A stretch of DNA of 64,000 bases from Bryum argenteum (Eukaryota; Streptophyta; Bryopsida; Bryales; Bryaceae): NCBI GenBank assembly GCA_037043015.1, contig CM073323.1, positions 26,316,758 through 26,380,757 of the forward strand, given 5' to 3'. The position numbers and the translations under genes are program-made. The notes beneath the pieces were generated by a model, which was not told the DNA's origin, searched no databases, and saw nothing but the letters and a program-made list of their open reading frames with translations. This document shows, one piece after another, positions 10,346 to 22,429 of the stretch (positions are counted from its first letter, which is position 1; each line of letters begins with the position of its first letter).

Positions 10346-12429
10346 TCCTTGTTACATTGATAAGATCTAATAAGTTCTCAATAATAATCAAATATCACCC
10401 ACGGATGTCCTTCAAAATCTTTAAAACTCTTCATACTGTGTATACAAGCAAACCAGACTCTCACCAGCAACCGCCCTACCCCTACCACCTGGAAGGATTG
10501 CCAAGGGCGGACAAGACAAAACCGTGATTGTGTTCTTTTATGTATAGAGATGACAACATGTATATTGTGTTTTTCAACATTGTCCCATAGTTCCAACTTC
10601 CTTGCTAATTATCGGCAAGAATCATGAAGTGAACGATCTCTTAAGTAACTATCACTCTAGATTGTTATGTGGGTTTAGCTATCAACATTTCTCTTGACGT
10701 AAAACTTCTCTCAGTGAGTTATTACCAACAATCAATTTTAAATTAGAGTTTGATATGGTAGATAAAACTCGAAGTGACCAACATTCCAAATGATCATTCA
10801 TGAATAGAGAGAGAAAAATATTTCATAGTAAAACTTTAGATTAATGAAACATAAAATTGTGTCAAAAACTTGTCATCACAATCTCGGCTCACAACTCTTA
10901 ATACATATTTATAAGTAGTTCAAGCCATGTTGGTGTTTTCTGTAAGGTAGCTAAGGTAGCTAAGGTACTAAAAGATACCTAGGGAAGCCTTGCTTGTGTT
11001 ATGTATGGGGTAGCGGAGGTAACAAAGATAATTATTGAAGCCTCGTTTGTGTTTCGTATCGGGTAGTAAAGATTCTTTAGTTGTTGTGATGTTACTAGTT
11101 GCACCTAGGCAGAGGATATATAATTGTAGCGCCTCTCTTCACCTCCACTTGAGACACAATTAGAGCTAGTTGCACCTCTCCTTGCCTTCACTTGAGAGGC
11201 AACAAGAGATAGCAAGCGTTGAGATAACTTAAAGAATATCTCAACCTTCTTTGTGCTTCATGTAGGGTAGGGAAGGTAGCAATGATCCTCTAGTGTTGTT
11301 ATGATTATTTGACTTTGAACACTTACTTTGACATGAAATTCATCTTATTATATAGTTACCAACATTAAGTTCTAAATTATTTTTATCAAGTAGAAACAAT
11401 TAGCAGCGACCAACTAACTAAATCACCATTTGCAACAAGGGAGCAAATATACTTCAACATGTTCACTTCCTAGTGAAATTGCTACCAATACACTTATTGC
11501 AATTTACAAAGTCCAAAACCACGCCTCGTGCACAAAAATGAATGCCATAATCCCATCCAAGATGTAAGGTTAAGATTTTCACTACAAACACTAAATTCAA
11601 ATTGGATTCCAACCCAACAAACAGAACCCAAATCCAACACTAAATGAATGAGAAATTTCTCCTCAAAACTACAATATTATTGTCAAATTTTCAAGATAAA
11701 AACATCATTTCAAATCCAACACATAAATTCCATACAATTCGGAACAACATAAAGCATGTGACATGAGTACATAGAATACCTTGTCAACTATGACAACCGA
11801 ATTCATTGAAATTCAAGATTTCGACACTTTTGGTCGTCTGCAAATGATTGTAACAAACTCGCAATTTAGTCATCGCAAGATTTTCTTGCCTCCACAACAT
11901 AGTTTGTCCTTATCTTGTCGTACATCCACATGAAAATACTTCCAAAAGACCCATAATTGTGATAATGTAGATACGATGAAAAACATATGTTTACAAAAGA
12001 TTACTAATTACCAAAAAAGTGTATTCTTGATGCTCGGCAACGGCTGCTCTAAACGTCAAGCGCGAATAAAAGTCTCGTCTTTATGAGTATACTGCAGTTA
12101 TGAGGGATGCGGTGCTAGAATGCGATCACCGTACTTATGTGACAAATGCTTAGTTGAGAAAGTGAAAGCCATTAATTTTCCCATGGGGTGCGAAAATTTA
12201 CAGACCTGATACTTTTTTGATTTACAGTTACTGACACGAGTTAATTTACTCCCGGGCAAGTGAACCCTGAACGCCGTGTACAGTACCCAGCAAATGGGTT
12301 ACGTTTATTTTCTGCTGCGCAGCAAGTTTTCCGGAGTAGGGCGACTTTGGAATGAGAATTTGACGAGAATTTCAAAGACCTGGTTATGAGAGTTTGTGGA
12401 TACATGAATGGCATGGCTGTGACTCACGA

Positions 12430-12536
12430 GGTTTCCCAATTTCCCCTTGTCTAGTGGCCATCGGGTTATTAGCATTACAAACGGACACTTCATTCGCACT
12501 GGCCTCATAGAAATGGACCGGAGTTTCTATCTATAT
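12430..12536 (+). mobile_element. SINE 3'-tail fragment, present only in copy 1
   Basis: Contains the family tail (ACACTTCATTCGCACTGGCC, then GGACCGGAGTTTCTATCTAT) in sense orientation, ending in a TATC-type simple repeat. Copy 2 lacks this sequence at the matching position (near 25560), so it inserted after the two copies separated. Confidence 0.6.
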
Positions 12537-12599
12537 GTTGCTCACTAGTTGCTCAATTTGAGACGTTCCAAAATGTCAATGGTTACAAACTTGGGATTT

Positions 12600-12800
12600 T
12601 TAGAGAGTGCCTATGGAAGATTGTAAAGGACCGTGTACAACGATAACACATTACCAAGAAGAATTGATTTAATTCATTGAACAAGCATGGGAAGACATAT
12701 CTAAGGAGATAATTGAGATCCTAAGTGCTAGCATGCCTAAACGTATGGGGGGTTGTAATTGATGGTGAAGGTGGTAGTGTACGTTGGAAGGTAGTGTATC
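12600..12800 (+). pseudogene. Tc1/mariner-type transposase C-terminal relic, copy 1
   Basis: Reads CLWKIVKDRVQR, the LW..VK block after the last catalytic acidic residue in Tc1/mariner transposases, then a stop. In another frame it gives the SMPKRM..VI.GEGG-like end block near 12730-12775. Matches the relic at 25557-25860. Short and frameshifted. Confidence 0.55.
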
Positions 12801-13045
12801 CTCAGATACTATATTATTGTATGATTTTGCAAGTTTGTTGTAAAATTTTCTTCTTACATTGAAATACACTTTGTTACCATTCCTTTTCTTACCTAAAAGT
12901 ACAGTTTTGGGCCAAAACTGAATCTGTAATACCAATTCAAAAATACATCTCCAAGATTGTTTTCTACATTGAACGTTTCTCATTTGTGGGGTACTGTACT
13001 GCGCGCACCACTTTCAGGTTTGGTCATGATATTGCAAGTCATCAT

Positions 13046-13642
13046 AGCATCCATCATAACCCCTGTTGTAAAATGAGTTCGAAGTTTTTTCTGAGCTAAA
13101 ACAATTTATTTTAAGAGTGAATTTAAATTGAGGCTCTTCACATTTTTGTTCTCAAATAGTTTTTGTCTATGCAATTTTTACCTTCATGCCACCTATCAAA
13201 CCTAAAGAAATGCTTGATTATTCACATGGAGGTATGCTGAAATTCAAATACAAAGGTTGGTCTTTGACGATAAAAATGGCATGTGAAAAATACATGGATT
13301 GTTGATCCGAGCGGTAAGATCATGCCTTAAAACATTATTTCCAGAGTACAAAATACAAAACTTGAAAATAATTTTAAAAATCTCAATTTATGGTGAATTT
13401 TTGAAGTTTCTAGGATTTTACTAGATGTGGGCAGATTTTGAGAATAAATGAGCATTTATTGCAATTTGAGAGATCCACATGTCCTCAACCTAGAAAGGAG
13501 GGCTTCCGTCCAATCATGACGAGTTCTCTCTCATAACCGTGGGGTGCCCTAAAAACACCCACTATTTTTCGCTTTTGGCTTGTCAAAATCTTTTTTGAAC
13601 TTCATGATAGACTCAACATTGGTTATCAATGGTCCGGAATGA
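13046..13642. other. No gene or repeat recognised
   Basis: AT-rich spacer between the end of copy 1 and the repeat at 13643. I see no coding signal. Confidence 0.5.
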
Positions 13643-14515
13643 CCTAAATTCCTAAACATCCTTGCCTACTTTTAGCCAAAAAGCACATTTTTCAAAAAAA
13701 AAAAGTTATAGATAAAAACAAACATAATGTATTGGGACTTCAACTATACAAACTTGTTGTAGAAATATTGCAGTCATGTGGACCAAAATTTAAGCTATGA
13801 ACCGTCATAGATGGGGAGATCATAACATATTAGTACCAAAAACAAGTCAGAAATTTCATCATTTTCACTATAGAGTGGAAAATCTTCGACTAACAAATTG
13901 CAATCAAAAATTCACTAACTAGAAAGTTGTTCGTTTCCATCAAAATAACACACTTGTACCAAAAATATTCATCAAAAAATTTGGTGGCTCTTATAGTAGC
14001 CTTGCAATGGTAAAAACGCAAAAAAATTTACAAAGGAAAAGTAGTCCAAATATACACCTCTTGCACTCAAACCTATGGCTTATCTTCAAAACATCTTCGA
14101 TTTGGTCAAGATTTCTACCGCCAAAACTAGACTTAATTTGAAATTCATCCCAAACGTAAAGTTGAAATGCAACGGTGGATGAAGGAGATATAGCCCTCAA
14201 ACTTCATCCATTCTTTTCACTTTATTCATTGAAGAAACTTCATGGCAAATCTAAAACTTAACTTATTTGAATCAAAAAGCTTCCAACTAGAAGGTTGATA
14301 GGAGTCATTTTAAGATCATACTCATGTCTACAAAATTATCAGGAAATTTTTGATTTCTCATAATTGATTTGCAATGGTAAAGCATGCCAAATGTTTGAAA
14401 TCTCAAAATCTCAAATCAATTATCACTAAAATGCATGCCATTAATTCATACTTTATTGTATGATTACGCAATTTTTTTGCGCACAAACTAAACTTGATTT
14501 TGGACCCAACCCAAG
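13643..14515 (-). repeat. Relic related to the 50062-51025 TTAA element, reversed
   Basis: Its reverse complement follows the interior of 50062-51025, for example the block around CTTCATCCACCGTTG (near 14180 reversed; 50500 forward) and the TTTTTGGCTAAAA block. The end nearest 13643 reads TTCCTAAACATCC, a decayed CCCCTAAACGTCC terminus. The other end is lost near 14515. Confidence 0.6.
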
Positions 14516-16340
14516 TGATTTTCTCAACCTTATTGGGTTTACTCTTGTAAAACTGCTATTCTTCTTATTAATTTCATAACAATCAAGAAACTTATTGAAC
14601 AATCACTTCAGAGCATAGGGTATATATCTTCAATCGATTTTGAACCTTTACGAGCAAATAAAATCATTCATTAAATCCTTCGAATTATCATACTTAAAAA
14701 CACTTGACTTACCTATTTTCAATAAATGTAGACTATTTTGTTGATGTAAAATTACTTCAATCCACATCATCGATTAACTTCTATGCACTTTAATATGGAC
14801 AATGCATGGGCAAATATTACTACACAAAATCAAATGATTTTGTCAAGAAATGATATAAGAAAAATTAGTTATCACAATATAAATTGTTATGATAAAAGAA
14901 AGATTAGTTATCATTCTATAAATTATTTGAGCTTGTCTTCCAAATTTTCGTTTTCGACACTTCCTACGTTGACCTCAAAATATTCAATTGTATATTGAAT
15001 TACCAAAATAAATAAATACTACTTTCTATTAGTTTGTTGGAACTAACTCCTAACTTTCCTTGAAGTTTAAAATGGAATATAGTACTTGTGGGCAACCTAG
15101 ATAAATGAGTTATAATTATCGTTTTTTTCTAATTTGTTTACTAAGTACCCATTCTCTACAAAGTGTATGTTGTGAAATTTACAAAATGAAATATCTAATA
15201 TTAAAACGTTCAATTAGAAATCTTAGGTTTCAAGTCGAGAAACACAAGCCTAGCAAAGTAGAGGGGCTTGAAGCACTATAAAGTTCCTCAAAATCCAATA
15301 ATACCAATACACTTATTGAGAAAATCCTAGCACTCTACATTCGAGTTGCCCAAGTTATAGTTTTTATGAATCTCTATCTTCTAAAATAGCTAGGGGTGCT
15401 ATGATTTACCAATTGGTAAAGCTCTCATAACCGTGTGACCCGTGATGAGAGTCTTGCGTGTAGTATTTAACCCCTAAAAATCCTTGTACTTTGTGAGAGC
15501 TTGAAACCACAAAAATCTCATTTTCTACCTTAATGTACTCCCATGGATGTGAACCAATAATTCTCATTACTTAGAATACTATTGTCATTTGAAAGCCACA
15601 TCCACTATAAGGCCAAACAATGACCTCAAGCTCTTTAAGATATTATCATATTGTAATTTCATTTTATAACAAAACAAGATCGAAAAATACATGTTGAGAT
15701 GATTTAAACCTTCATACAAGCTAAGACTCGAAGATCTAGCTACTTTAAAGTGGGAAACTCTAATTTGATATGCCACAACATCATTGACTTTAAAACTAAA
15801 AAATTGAGTGTATTGTGGCGTCAAGAATCTTTTGCATCAATGATAAAGATTGAGTTCAAAAAGACTACGTGTATACATTTCATTCTTTGATTATCTATAG
15901 TGCAAAGAAAGCCGCATGAAAGTCAATGATGTTGTGGCATGTCGAATAACAATTTCCCACTTTGAAGTAGCTTGCATAAAGCCTTCCATCAAACTATGCC
16001 ACCATTGAATATAATCTCAATAGACAAGAGTGGTCACTTTCGGAATAATTTGCAATTTTGGAGCACAATTTATATGCCCAAAACATGACGTAACCTTACC
16101 TCGTTCACGTCATGTTTTGGTATATGAAACATAGATGAAGTTAAATAGAAACTTACTCTTTCATGAATTTACACCAAAATTTTGATGTACAGTTAACCAC
16201 AAAAAGGAGAAGCTCTAGATGGACAAGTGGACGGCCTCAAATGTGTGAACAAAGTTGTTCTATGGTTGATTCTGGCAGATCCGACCATAGGATCTTGTTT
16301 CTAATTGACCGATTAGTATACCCACTAAGTTTCACGTGCT
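14516..16340. other. No gene; one lone element terminus
   Basis: AT-rich. TTAA + CCCCTAAAAATCC at 15467-15483 looks like one terminus of the TTAA-flanked family, without a matching partner that I can find. No coding signal. Confidence 0.45.
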
Positions 16341-18440
16341 GACCTTCAGCCGTATTCAATCATAGTTTTAATTTTTTGAGAAACTAGCATATACTTCGTG
16401 GACAATTGCAGAATCTTGAGTTGATCACACTTTCGGTTTTTGAGAAAACAACATAGTTGATTGAGACAATATGATTCACTTATCCGAGTTGCGACAATAT
16501 GATTCACTTGACCCAGTTGCGACAAGGAAGCCTCTTCGATCTTAACAATTGAAGTGAACGAATGCCAATAAACATGCGGCAAGCACTGTGTCTCACCACC
16601 TCCTTCACATATCCGTAGAACACATGAAGATGGAGCAGTTCATCACTGCAACTCCTTTGCATCAGATACCAATCAGGACAAGAAATGATTACAAGCACGA
16701 AGTGACAATCTGGAGGAGGTATTAATCAATTGGCCAGCGAAGACGGAATCACAGGGCAAAGGCTCTTTGGCATGCTACAACACGAAGAAAACAGGGCACC
16801 GTTCGAATCCCGTAATAACCACGATGTCATTCAAAGGGAAGAATGACGGTCAGACTTGATCAACAAGCAACTTGAACGAAGAACATGGTAGGGAAATCCA
16901 TGTTAACAAATAGTACTTGCAGGAGGAGTCGATGAATCCTACACAAGAATATTACATCAAACATTAGAGCCATTCAACTGACAGTATCTACAATTTGACT
17001 GAGTTTAGGCTTCGTGTTAAAACTCACCTGTTTTGGTAGGACAAAAGGGTGTGTAGACTTCAAGGACAGGCCTGGTAAGTGTAGACACAGCCTTTCACCT
17101 GCTTAACCCAGAAAACGATATTCAATACCGAAGTAACCAGAAACGTGGTGGGCAATGGTAAGCTTGGGGTATCACTTTTTGGACACACTAATTAGGTTAT
17201 TTTTATTGAAAGCCTCCAAAGTTTGTCTAATTTAGTCATTTTAATCAAGTAAAAAGACCCTAAAATAGAAAATAAAATATCATGCACCTCACTGAAATCA
17301 AAGTATATATGCCTATAGATTTTCTTTTAGATTTTTTATTTTTTTTGGATCCATTCATAGATGAGGGAAAAAGTGTTGAATTTGGGGATTTGCAGGCATT
17401 ATAGTGCACAATGAATTAATTTTTTTATTATTAAATAAATTTTTTTGTATTCTATACAAGAAGATGTAGGTCATATTCAAAAATCATATTAAAATAAAAA
17501 TGGTTGATATTCCATTTGCTTGATTCTATGGATTTTAGGTTATTGGGACATGACTTACTTTTTCAACTAAAAAATCAAATAAAATTACTTCAAAATATTT
17601 TTTTAATTTTTAATTTTTTTTCTTGATACATTATAAGTATAGACAACTAAAACCACATCTAATGAAGTCTTATTGTATTACAGTTTAAAAATGGATATGC
17701 TTGTCACACCAGCATAGAGTGCAATTGTTCATGGGACAACCTTTTTGGGTACCCCAACCAGACTATCACCCTGGTTCAAGTTCCTTCAATCCAGTAGGAA
17801 GGAACTGCACACCTTTGATGTCCAGACCACCAAGAACATTAAACGAGTAGTATGCGAAGAAACGCTATTTAAAGCATATTCTTGATTAGCACACTCACAT
17901 CTGATGAATCTTTGAGTGATCACGAGTTGAATTGCTGAACCCGGTGGACAATCTCGTATCAGTAGCAGCATTGACACAGTACGTAATCGGCTCTTGCGTA
18001 ATCAGTAAAACCCTAATCATCAACAATCACATCATACAACAATAGAAAGTGTGGACGTTACTTACCTTCCGTTGTTGTCGCAAGGGACTCCATGAAGCGT
18101 GCGAGGTAGGTGCCATCGACATAGCTCTGATCAATCCAAAGAATCCAAACTCTGAGGAACGGAAAGAAACAAGACCAAGAAAATTCAGCTCAATGAGTCT
18201 AGACTCATCAGAAGCATCAAGTGACTGAAAATCGATCCAGCGAGCATACCTACCTGTACGAGTTGGCGAACCCCACCGATCGCCAACATCTTGCTCTTGA
18301 AAGAGACACACATTGCCAACGACTTCGGCCTCTCCAAACTGGCACCAAGCATAACAGCACCACTGAAAGCTGTCAAAAGAGCCCTGGTGTGCACACAACA
18401 ATCAAAGCTCTCAAACCTGCCAATATTCACTAGTGCAACT
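16340..18440 (-). pseudogene. Possible decayed multi-exon gene, family unknown
   Basis: Less AT-rich than its surroundings, with exon-like pieces on the minus strand. One (18078-18151) follows a pyrimidine-rich CTCAG acceptor, reads WILWIDQSYVDGTYLARFME and ends at a GAAG/GTAAGT donor. Another (18254-18385) reads LLTAFSGAVMLGASLERPK and ends at a CAG/GTAGGT donor. Others near 17775-17870 read FNVLGGLDIKGVQFLP, and near 17045-17090 PVLEVYTPFCPTKT before CAG/GTGAGT. I cannot join them into one open model and recognise no family. A 28-bp unit is tandemly doubled at 16465-16520. Could be a pseudogene, captured fragments, or chance. Confidence 0.25.
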
Positions 18441-18759
18441 TTACCACAATCTGAATGATGTCACAACCTTGTTGAAATCATGTCAACTGTTCGAATCACC
18501 CCCTTGCATGTCGAAACGTCAGTGTGCTTGAAACACAGTCTTCACAAGTACTTGGGATCTGATCGATCGATGTATGCATGCATGCTCATCGATCACAACA
18601 AAGCCAAGGACAAAGGTAGCTCTTTGGCCACCGACACGGAACCTGATTGCAGGATGTCTATGGCGAGGATGCTTACGATCAGTCAAAGCCGCAGTAGCAG
18701 ACTATGTTGCAGGAGCCTTAGTTATCATAAATCTCCAGCAGTATCCTCCTTGTTTCTCC
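18441..18759. other. No gene recognised
   Basis: ORFs here (up to 119 codons) are not recognisable and overlap in several frames. Nothing supported. Confidence 0.4.
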
Positions 18760-19049
18760 CTTTACTCCAATTTGAGGGGTTTGCAACGTTTTCATCTCAA
18801 ACGTTGCTCAAGTTAAGCAATGTTTTCAAACTTGCTTGAGCAACGTTCTCAAGCAAATTAGCAGCAATATTGAATCACCAAGCAACACTAAGCAACGTAT
18901 TTATAATCTAGTTGAAAATGTAACTTGTTTTCTTGAGAACATTGCTCAAGCAAGTTCCAAACGTTGCTTGGGCAACGTTTACACATTGCAATGTTTGTAA
19001 CATTGCAATGTTTGTAACATTGCAAACTCCTCTCTTTTTTCTATTAGTG
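18760..19049. mobile_element. Degenerate CACTA-type miniature element
   Basis: The right end read inward is CACTAATAGAAAAAAGAG...TTTGCAATG; the left end is a decayed CACTACTATAATTTGAGG followed by GGTTTGCAACG. Both resemble the ends of 20943-21211. The interior has many GCAACGTT/AACGTTGC words in both orientations, typical of CACTA subterminal repeats. No target duplication remains. Confidence 0.6.
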
Positions 19050-19059
19050 TGTATAGTGG

Positions 19060-19865
19060 AGGATACACACCCCAAAAGATTTTACATGCGCAATACTGAG
19101 TTAAATTGGAAGTAATATCAAATAGGAGGTTGAAGCCGATCAATATAGCTCAACACTCCTGTATACATCCTCACTCTCATATATTTGCATTTTAGAAGGT
19201 AAATCTATCATCAATGTCTTTCTTTTGTTTAAATTAGGTAGCTCTCAGGGTCAGAGAGATATTACTTGCGCACATTCAATTGATTAGGAAATAATAACAA
19301 ATAGAAGGATGGAGCTGATCAAGGTGGCTCAACTTAACATTCCGATGCACTCCCTAGCTCTCCGTATCTGCATTTTACGAGGTTGGTCTATTATCAATCT
19401 CTTTCTTTTCTCTGGATTAGGTAGCTGTCGAGGATAGAAAGATTTTACGTGTGCATCAATCTATTGAATTGAAAGTAATATCAAGCAGGAGGTTAGAGCC
19501 GATCAAGATGGCTCAACACTTCTGTACACTCCATCGCCCTCCTATATCTGCATTTTACGAGGAAAGTCTATCATCAATCTTTTTTTTCATTCGTTTAGAT
19601 TAGGTAGCTGTCGGGATCAGAGAGATTTTACGTGCGTAGCTTTAAGTTGAATTGGAAGTAATAAAGATTAGAAGGTTGGAGCTGATCTCGATGGCCCAAC
19701 ACTCCTGTCAACTCCCTCGCTCTCTTATATCTGCATTTTACGAGGTAAGTCCATCATCAACCATTTTCATTATTTTGTTTGGATTAGGTAGTTGTCAAGG
19801 GTCATAGATATTTTACGTGCGGACATTCAATTGATTCGGAAGGTAAAGGAAATAGGAGGTTAGAG
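19060..19865 (+). repeat. Tandem array of a ~182-bp unit, about 4.4 copies
   Basis: The phrase GATTTTACGTGCG and variants starts near 19078, 19259, 19441, 19624 and 19807, spacing 181-183 bp. Each unit also holds ATCTGCATTTTACGAGG, TCTATCATCAAT and GATTAGGTAGCTGTC. Units diverge noticeably. No coding capacity. Confidence 0.85.
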
Positions 19866-20018
19866 TACACCAGACACTTATGGGTAGGCGTGAATATAGT
19901 GTCTATTTGACCTATCCTTGATGATATGTCTACAAGACATCATTATTCAAACAAATGCTTGGGACATCTCTTACTATGCCCCTTTACCGTGTCTTAATTG
20001 TCTCGGGCGTAAAGAGGG

Positions 20019-20781
20019 TTAACTCCTAAACTTCCTTGGTGTTTTTTGGGAATATAAAACCTCATGAAAAAGATTGCCCCCCCCCCCCCCCCCGTTTAGC
20101 CCCCCTTTACAAAGGATTCAAACAATTGGAGATTTCTTTGTAAACCTTGTTTTAGCCTTCCAAAATTTCCCACATTGCCCGGGCTAAAAGTCTAAAATAG
20201 GGTCTAAAATAGGGCACATTAGCCCCCAACTGGACTTTAGCCCTTGGGGCTAAAGTGACAAAATCTTCCAGTGCAAACTTGTGAATTAACTACCTCTGTG
20301 CTTACGCAGGGTGTGAACTGATTTTTTTCTTCTTTATATTAAACTTCCAATCGTAAGAGCTTGTAGTTAAGACTATCTTTAGTTTTTGTCTCAAAAATTG
20401 AACGTTGGATGCTTATTATTTGAGAGATCATAACATTCAGTAAAGTTTTTGGGCATTGTAAAGATTACTTTTGAAATTTCTTAGAGGTTGTTCTTATAAA
20501 ATAGGTAAACTTCTTAGTCTACGTCAATTCAAAATTTTGACTACTGATTTAGAATCGAACATATTTCAAATGTAATGACGTTGCCCCATCTCGACTTGCA
20601 ACCAAAGGATTGTCCTCGAAGACTCAAGAATTGGAATTACACTTTGCAAACTTTACCACATACACTTTGTAGTATAAGGAGCACCCGGTAAAAATCTTAG
20701 GCAAAAATAATACTTAACCCCCTTCATCTAAGCTGCCCAAAATTGCAAAAACGCACTTTGGGCTTCAAAGAAGGTTAGGGA
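20019..20781. repeat. TTAA-type inverted-repeat element, decayed, with C19 run
   Basis: Left end TTAA + CTCCTAAACTTCCTTGG; right end about GAAGGTTAGGGA near 20771-20781. The right half (20430-20781) is homologous to 29895-30236. The interior contains a C homopolymer of about 19 (near 20077-20095), then TTTAGCCCCCC, and a separate GGGGCTAAAG word near 20250 that may mark a smaller nested element. Confidence 0.45.
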
Positions 20782-20942
20782 TTCAGCATCGGAGATTTTG
20801 GTGAAGCAGGTTTGTGCAACCAAATCAAATCATAAGGAGAAGAATGAACCTATTGGAATCATTAATTTTGAATCCTTGTAAAATTTGTTGATTGCTTTTG
20901 AAATTAGACTTGTACATGTTCCTATATGGCTTAGTATAGAAT

Positions 20943-21211
20943 CACTACTAGAAAAGAGGGGGGTTTGCAACGCTGCAGACGTTGCTTTTCTTGCTCAGGT
21001 CTAGCAACGTTTTGGAACTTGCTTGTGCAACGTTCTCATGAAAATAAACAAGGTTTTGAACTAAATTATAAATTATGTTGCTTGTTGATCCGGTAACGTT
21101 GCTTATATTCTTGAGAACGATGCTCAAGCAAGTTCTAAATCCTAAATTGCTCCCAAACTTTAGCAATGTTTGAGAAGAAAACGTTGCAAACCTCCTCAAA
21201 TTATAGTAGTG
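20943..21211. mobile_element. CACTA-type miniature element with 3-bp target duplication
   Basis: 269 bp. Starts CACTACTAGAAAAGAGGGG followed by GGTTTGCAACG; ends CGTTGCAAACCTCC then TAGTAGTG, an inverted repeat of about 30 bp. AAT flanks both sides (20940-20942 and 21212-21214), the 3-bp duplication expected for CACTA (CMC/EnSpm). GCAACGTT-type subterminal words repeat inside. Non-autonomous. Confidence 0.88.
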
Positions 21212-21248
21212 AATATTCAAATTTAGTAAATTAAAAATTTACCTTCAA

Positions 21249-21556
21249 TGTTACTACTAAGATCACCCTTGTGAGTGTCACAGACATACATTAGAAACTT
21301 CTAGAAGATTCCTTGAAGAGATGTCACGGACATACATTAGAAACTTCTAAAAGATTGAGATTGAGAAGTGCCCTAATTAGTAGGAAGTCGCTTGAGACGC
21401 TTCCTATCTGGTAGTATGAGAGTCGAGTCTCGACAACACATCTCTTGGAGTTTCTAACTTACCTTTCTTGGTGTTGTTTCGTGTTCTCGTTCTGTTAATC
21501 CAAGTTCTTGTTAGTTTCTGTTCTGAATATCCTTGGATATTTCCATGTTCTTGACA
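21249..21556 (+). repeat. LTR-like sequence, copy 2
   Basis: Same TGTTAC...TTGACA unit as 4086-4387 with an extra ATTGAG. Followed by the same TGGTATAGC primer-site-like word. The base before it is A rather than the G of the Helitron end. Confidence 0.5.
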
Positions 21557-22155
21557 GTGAGCCATTTCTGGTATAGCTTTATTCTCAAGTAGGCTACTTT
21601 ATTGCTTCTTTAATAGTGTAATATATAACTTTCATTTTGTAAGTTACTTAGATGAGTGATGGCAAGCTTTGAATTTTTACAAAAAATCACATATACCTTA
21701 TGATTGACCTTTTCATGTTCAAGTATTTGAATTGTTGACGCTCTATACTTGACTCAAAGTTAACACATTTTTCATTCAAGTTCCAAATTGATACGCATAT
21801 AGATCATTACACAAAACTATTTGCTATTAGTTTACATGTTCATGACTAAACTACTTTTTTATCAACAATTGATGAGGTATACCTACTTTTTTCTTAATTT
21901 CAAGACCTACAAATTTTTGATTGTGGAGAGCGTATGATAATTAATTAAAATGGGATACAATTAACAAATTTGATTGTTTCCTCTTTTAGTTGGCAAATTA
22001 TGTGGTGATTCTTGGCACATATTTAGTTAAATTTTATTTCTTTCTATTTGTATAAACCTTTCTTGTATTTCTATAGTTTTTCAATTCTTGAGTTGGAATT
22101 CATAGATGGACAAGAGAATGCTTTCAGATTTATATAAGCACAAGTCCTAACCCGT

Positions 22156-22351
22156 GTTTGGATGGACATCAGGAAGGTAAGATCAAAATTTATGAAAACA
22201 TTCAAAAAAATCTTTACTTAGGTATAAAAAATAATTATACCTTGTTGAGAATCCTCCAACTACGTTTTTTTTTTTATATATACCTACTTGTGGATTTTTT
22301 ACATGTTTTTTAAAAATTTCGATTTGACCTTTTTGATGTCCGAGTCCGAAC
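22156..22351. mobile_element. Small inverted-repeat element inside copy 2
   Basis: Counterpart of 4987-5179: GTTTGGATGGACATC at the left, GATGTCCGAGTCCGAAC at the right. Confidence 0.5.
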
Positions 22352-22429
22352 GACAAAGGTTAGAACTTCTATATATTGATGTCCTCTTGAAAGAAAAAAA
22401 AAAAAAAAAAAAAACATATATTATTTAAT

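Larger units (their letters stand above)
4086..13045 (+). repeat. Composite repeat, copy 1 (interrupted)
   Basis: 4086-5186 matches 21249-22358, and 9217-about 13045 matches 22355-about 26005, in the same order and orientation and nearly identical through most of the length. Similarity falls over the last ~450 bp. The two parts of copy 1 are separated by 4,030 bp (5187-9216) that copy 2 lacks. No intact gene is present. Confidence 0.85.

Noticed and set aside
9290-10527. Pro/Ser/Phe-rich ORFs in the pyrimidine tract
   Set aside because: They follow from CCC/TTT-rich composition, appear in several frames and change frame between the two repeat copies.
16795-16825. GTTCGAATCCC, a tRNA B-box-like word
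   Set aside because: The bases on both sides do not pair as a T arm and no A box or acceptor stem fits at tRNA distance. Not called as a tRNA.
18480-18839. 119-codon plus-strand ORF
   Set aside because: It runs into the CACTA-type element at 18760 and has no recognisable content.
19060-19865. CRISPR array
   Set aside because: Whole 182-bp units repeat with divergence throughout, so there is no short constant repeat with unique spacers; the DNA is eukaryotic.
20077-20095. C homopolymer as a functional site
   Set aside because: Probably slippage or assembly uncertainty; no supporting context.
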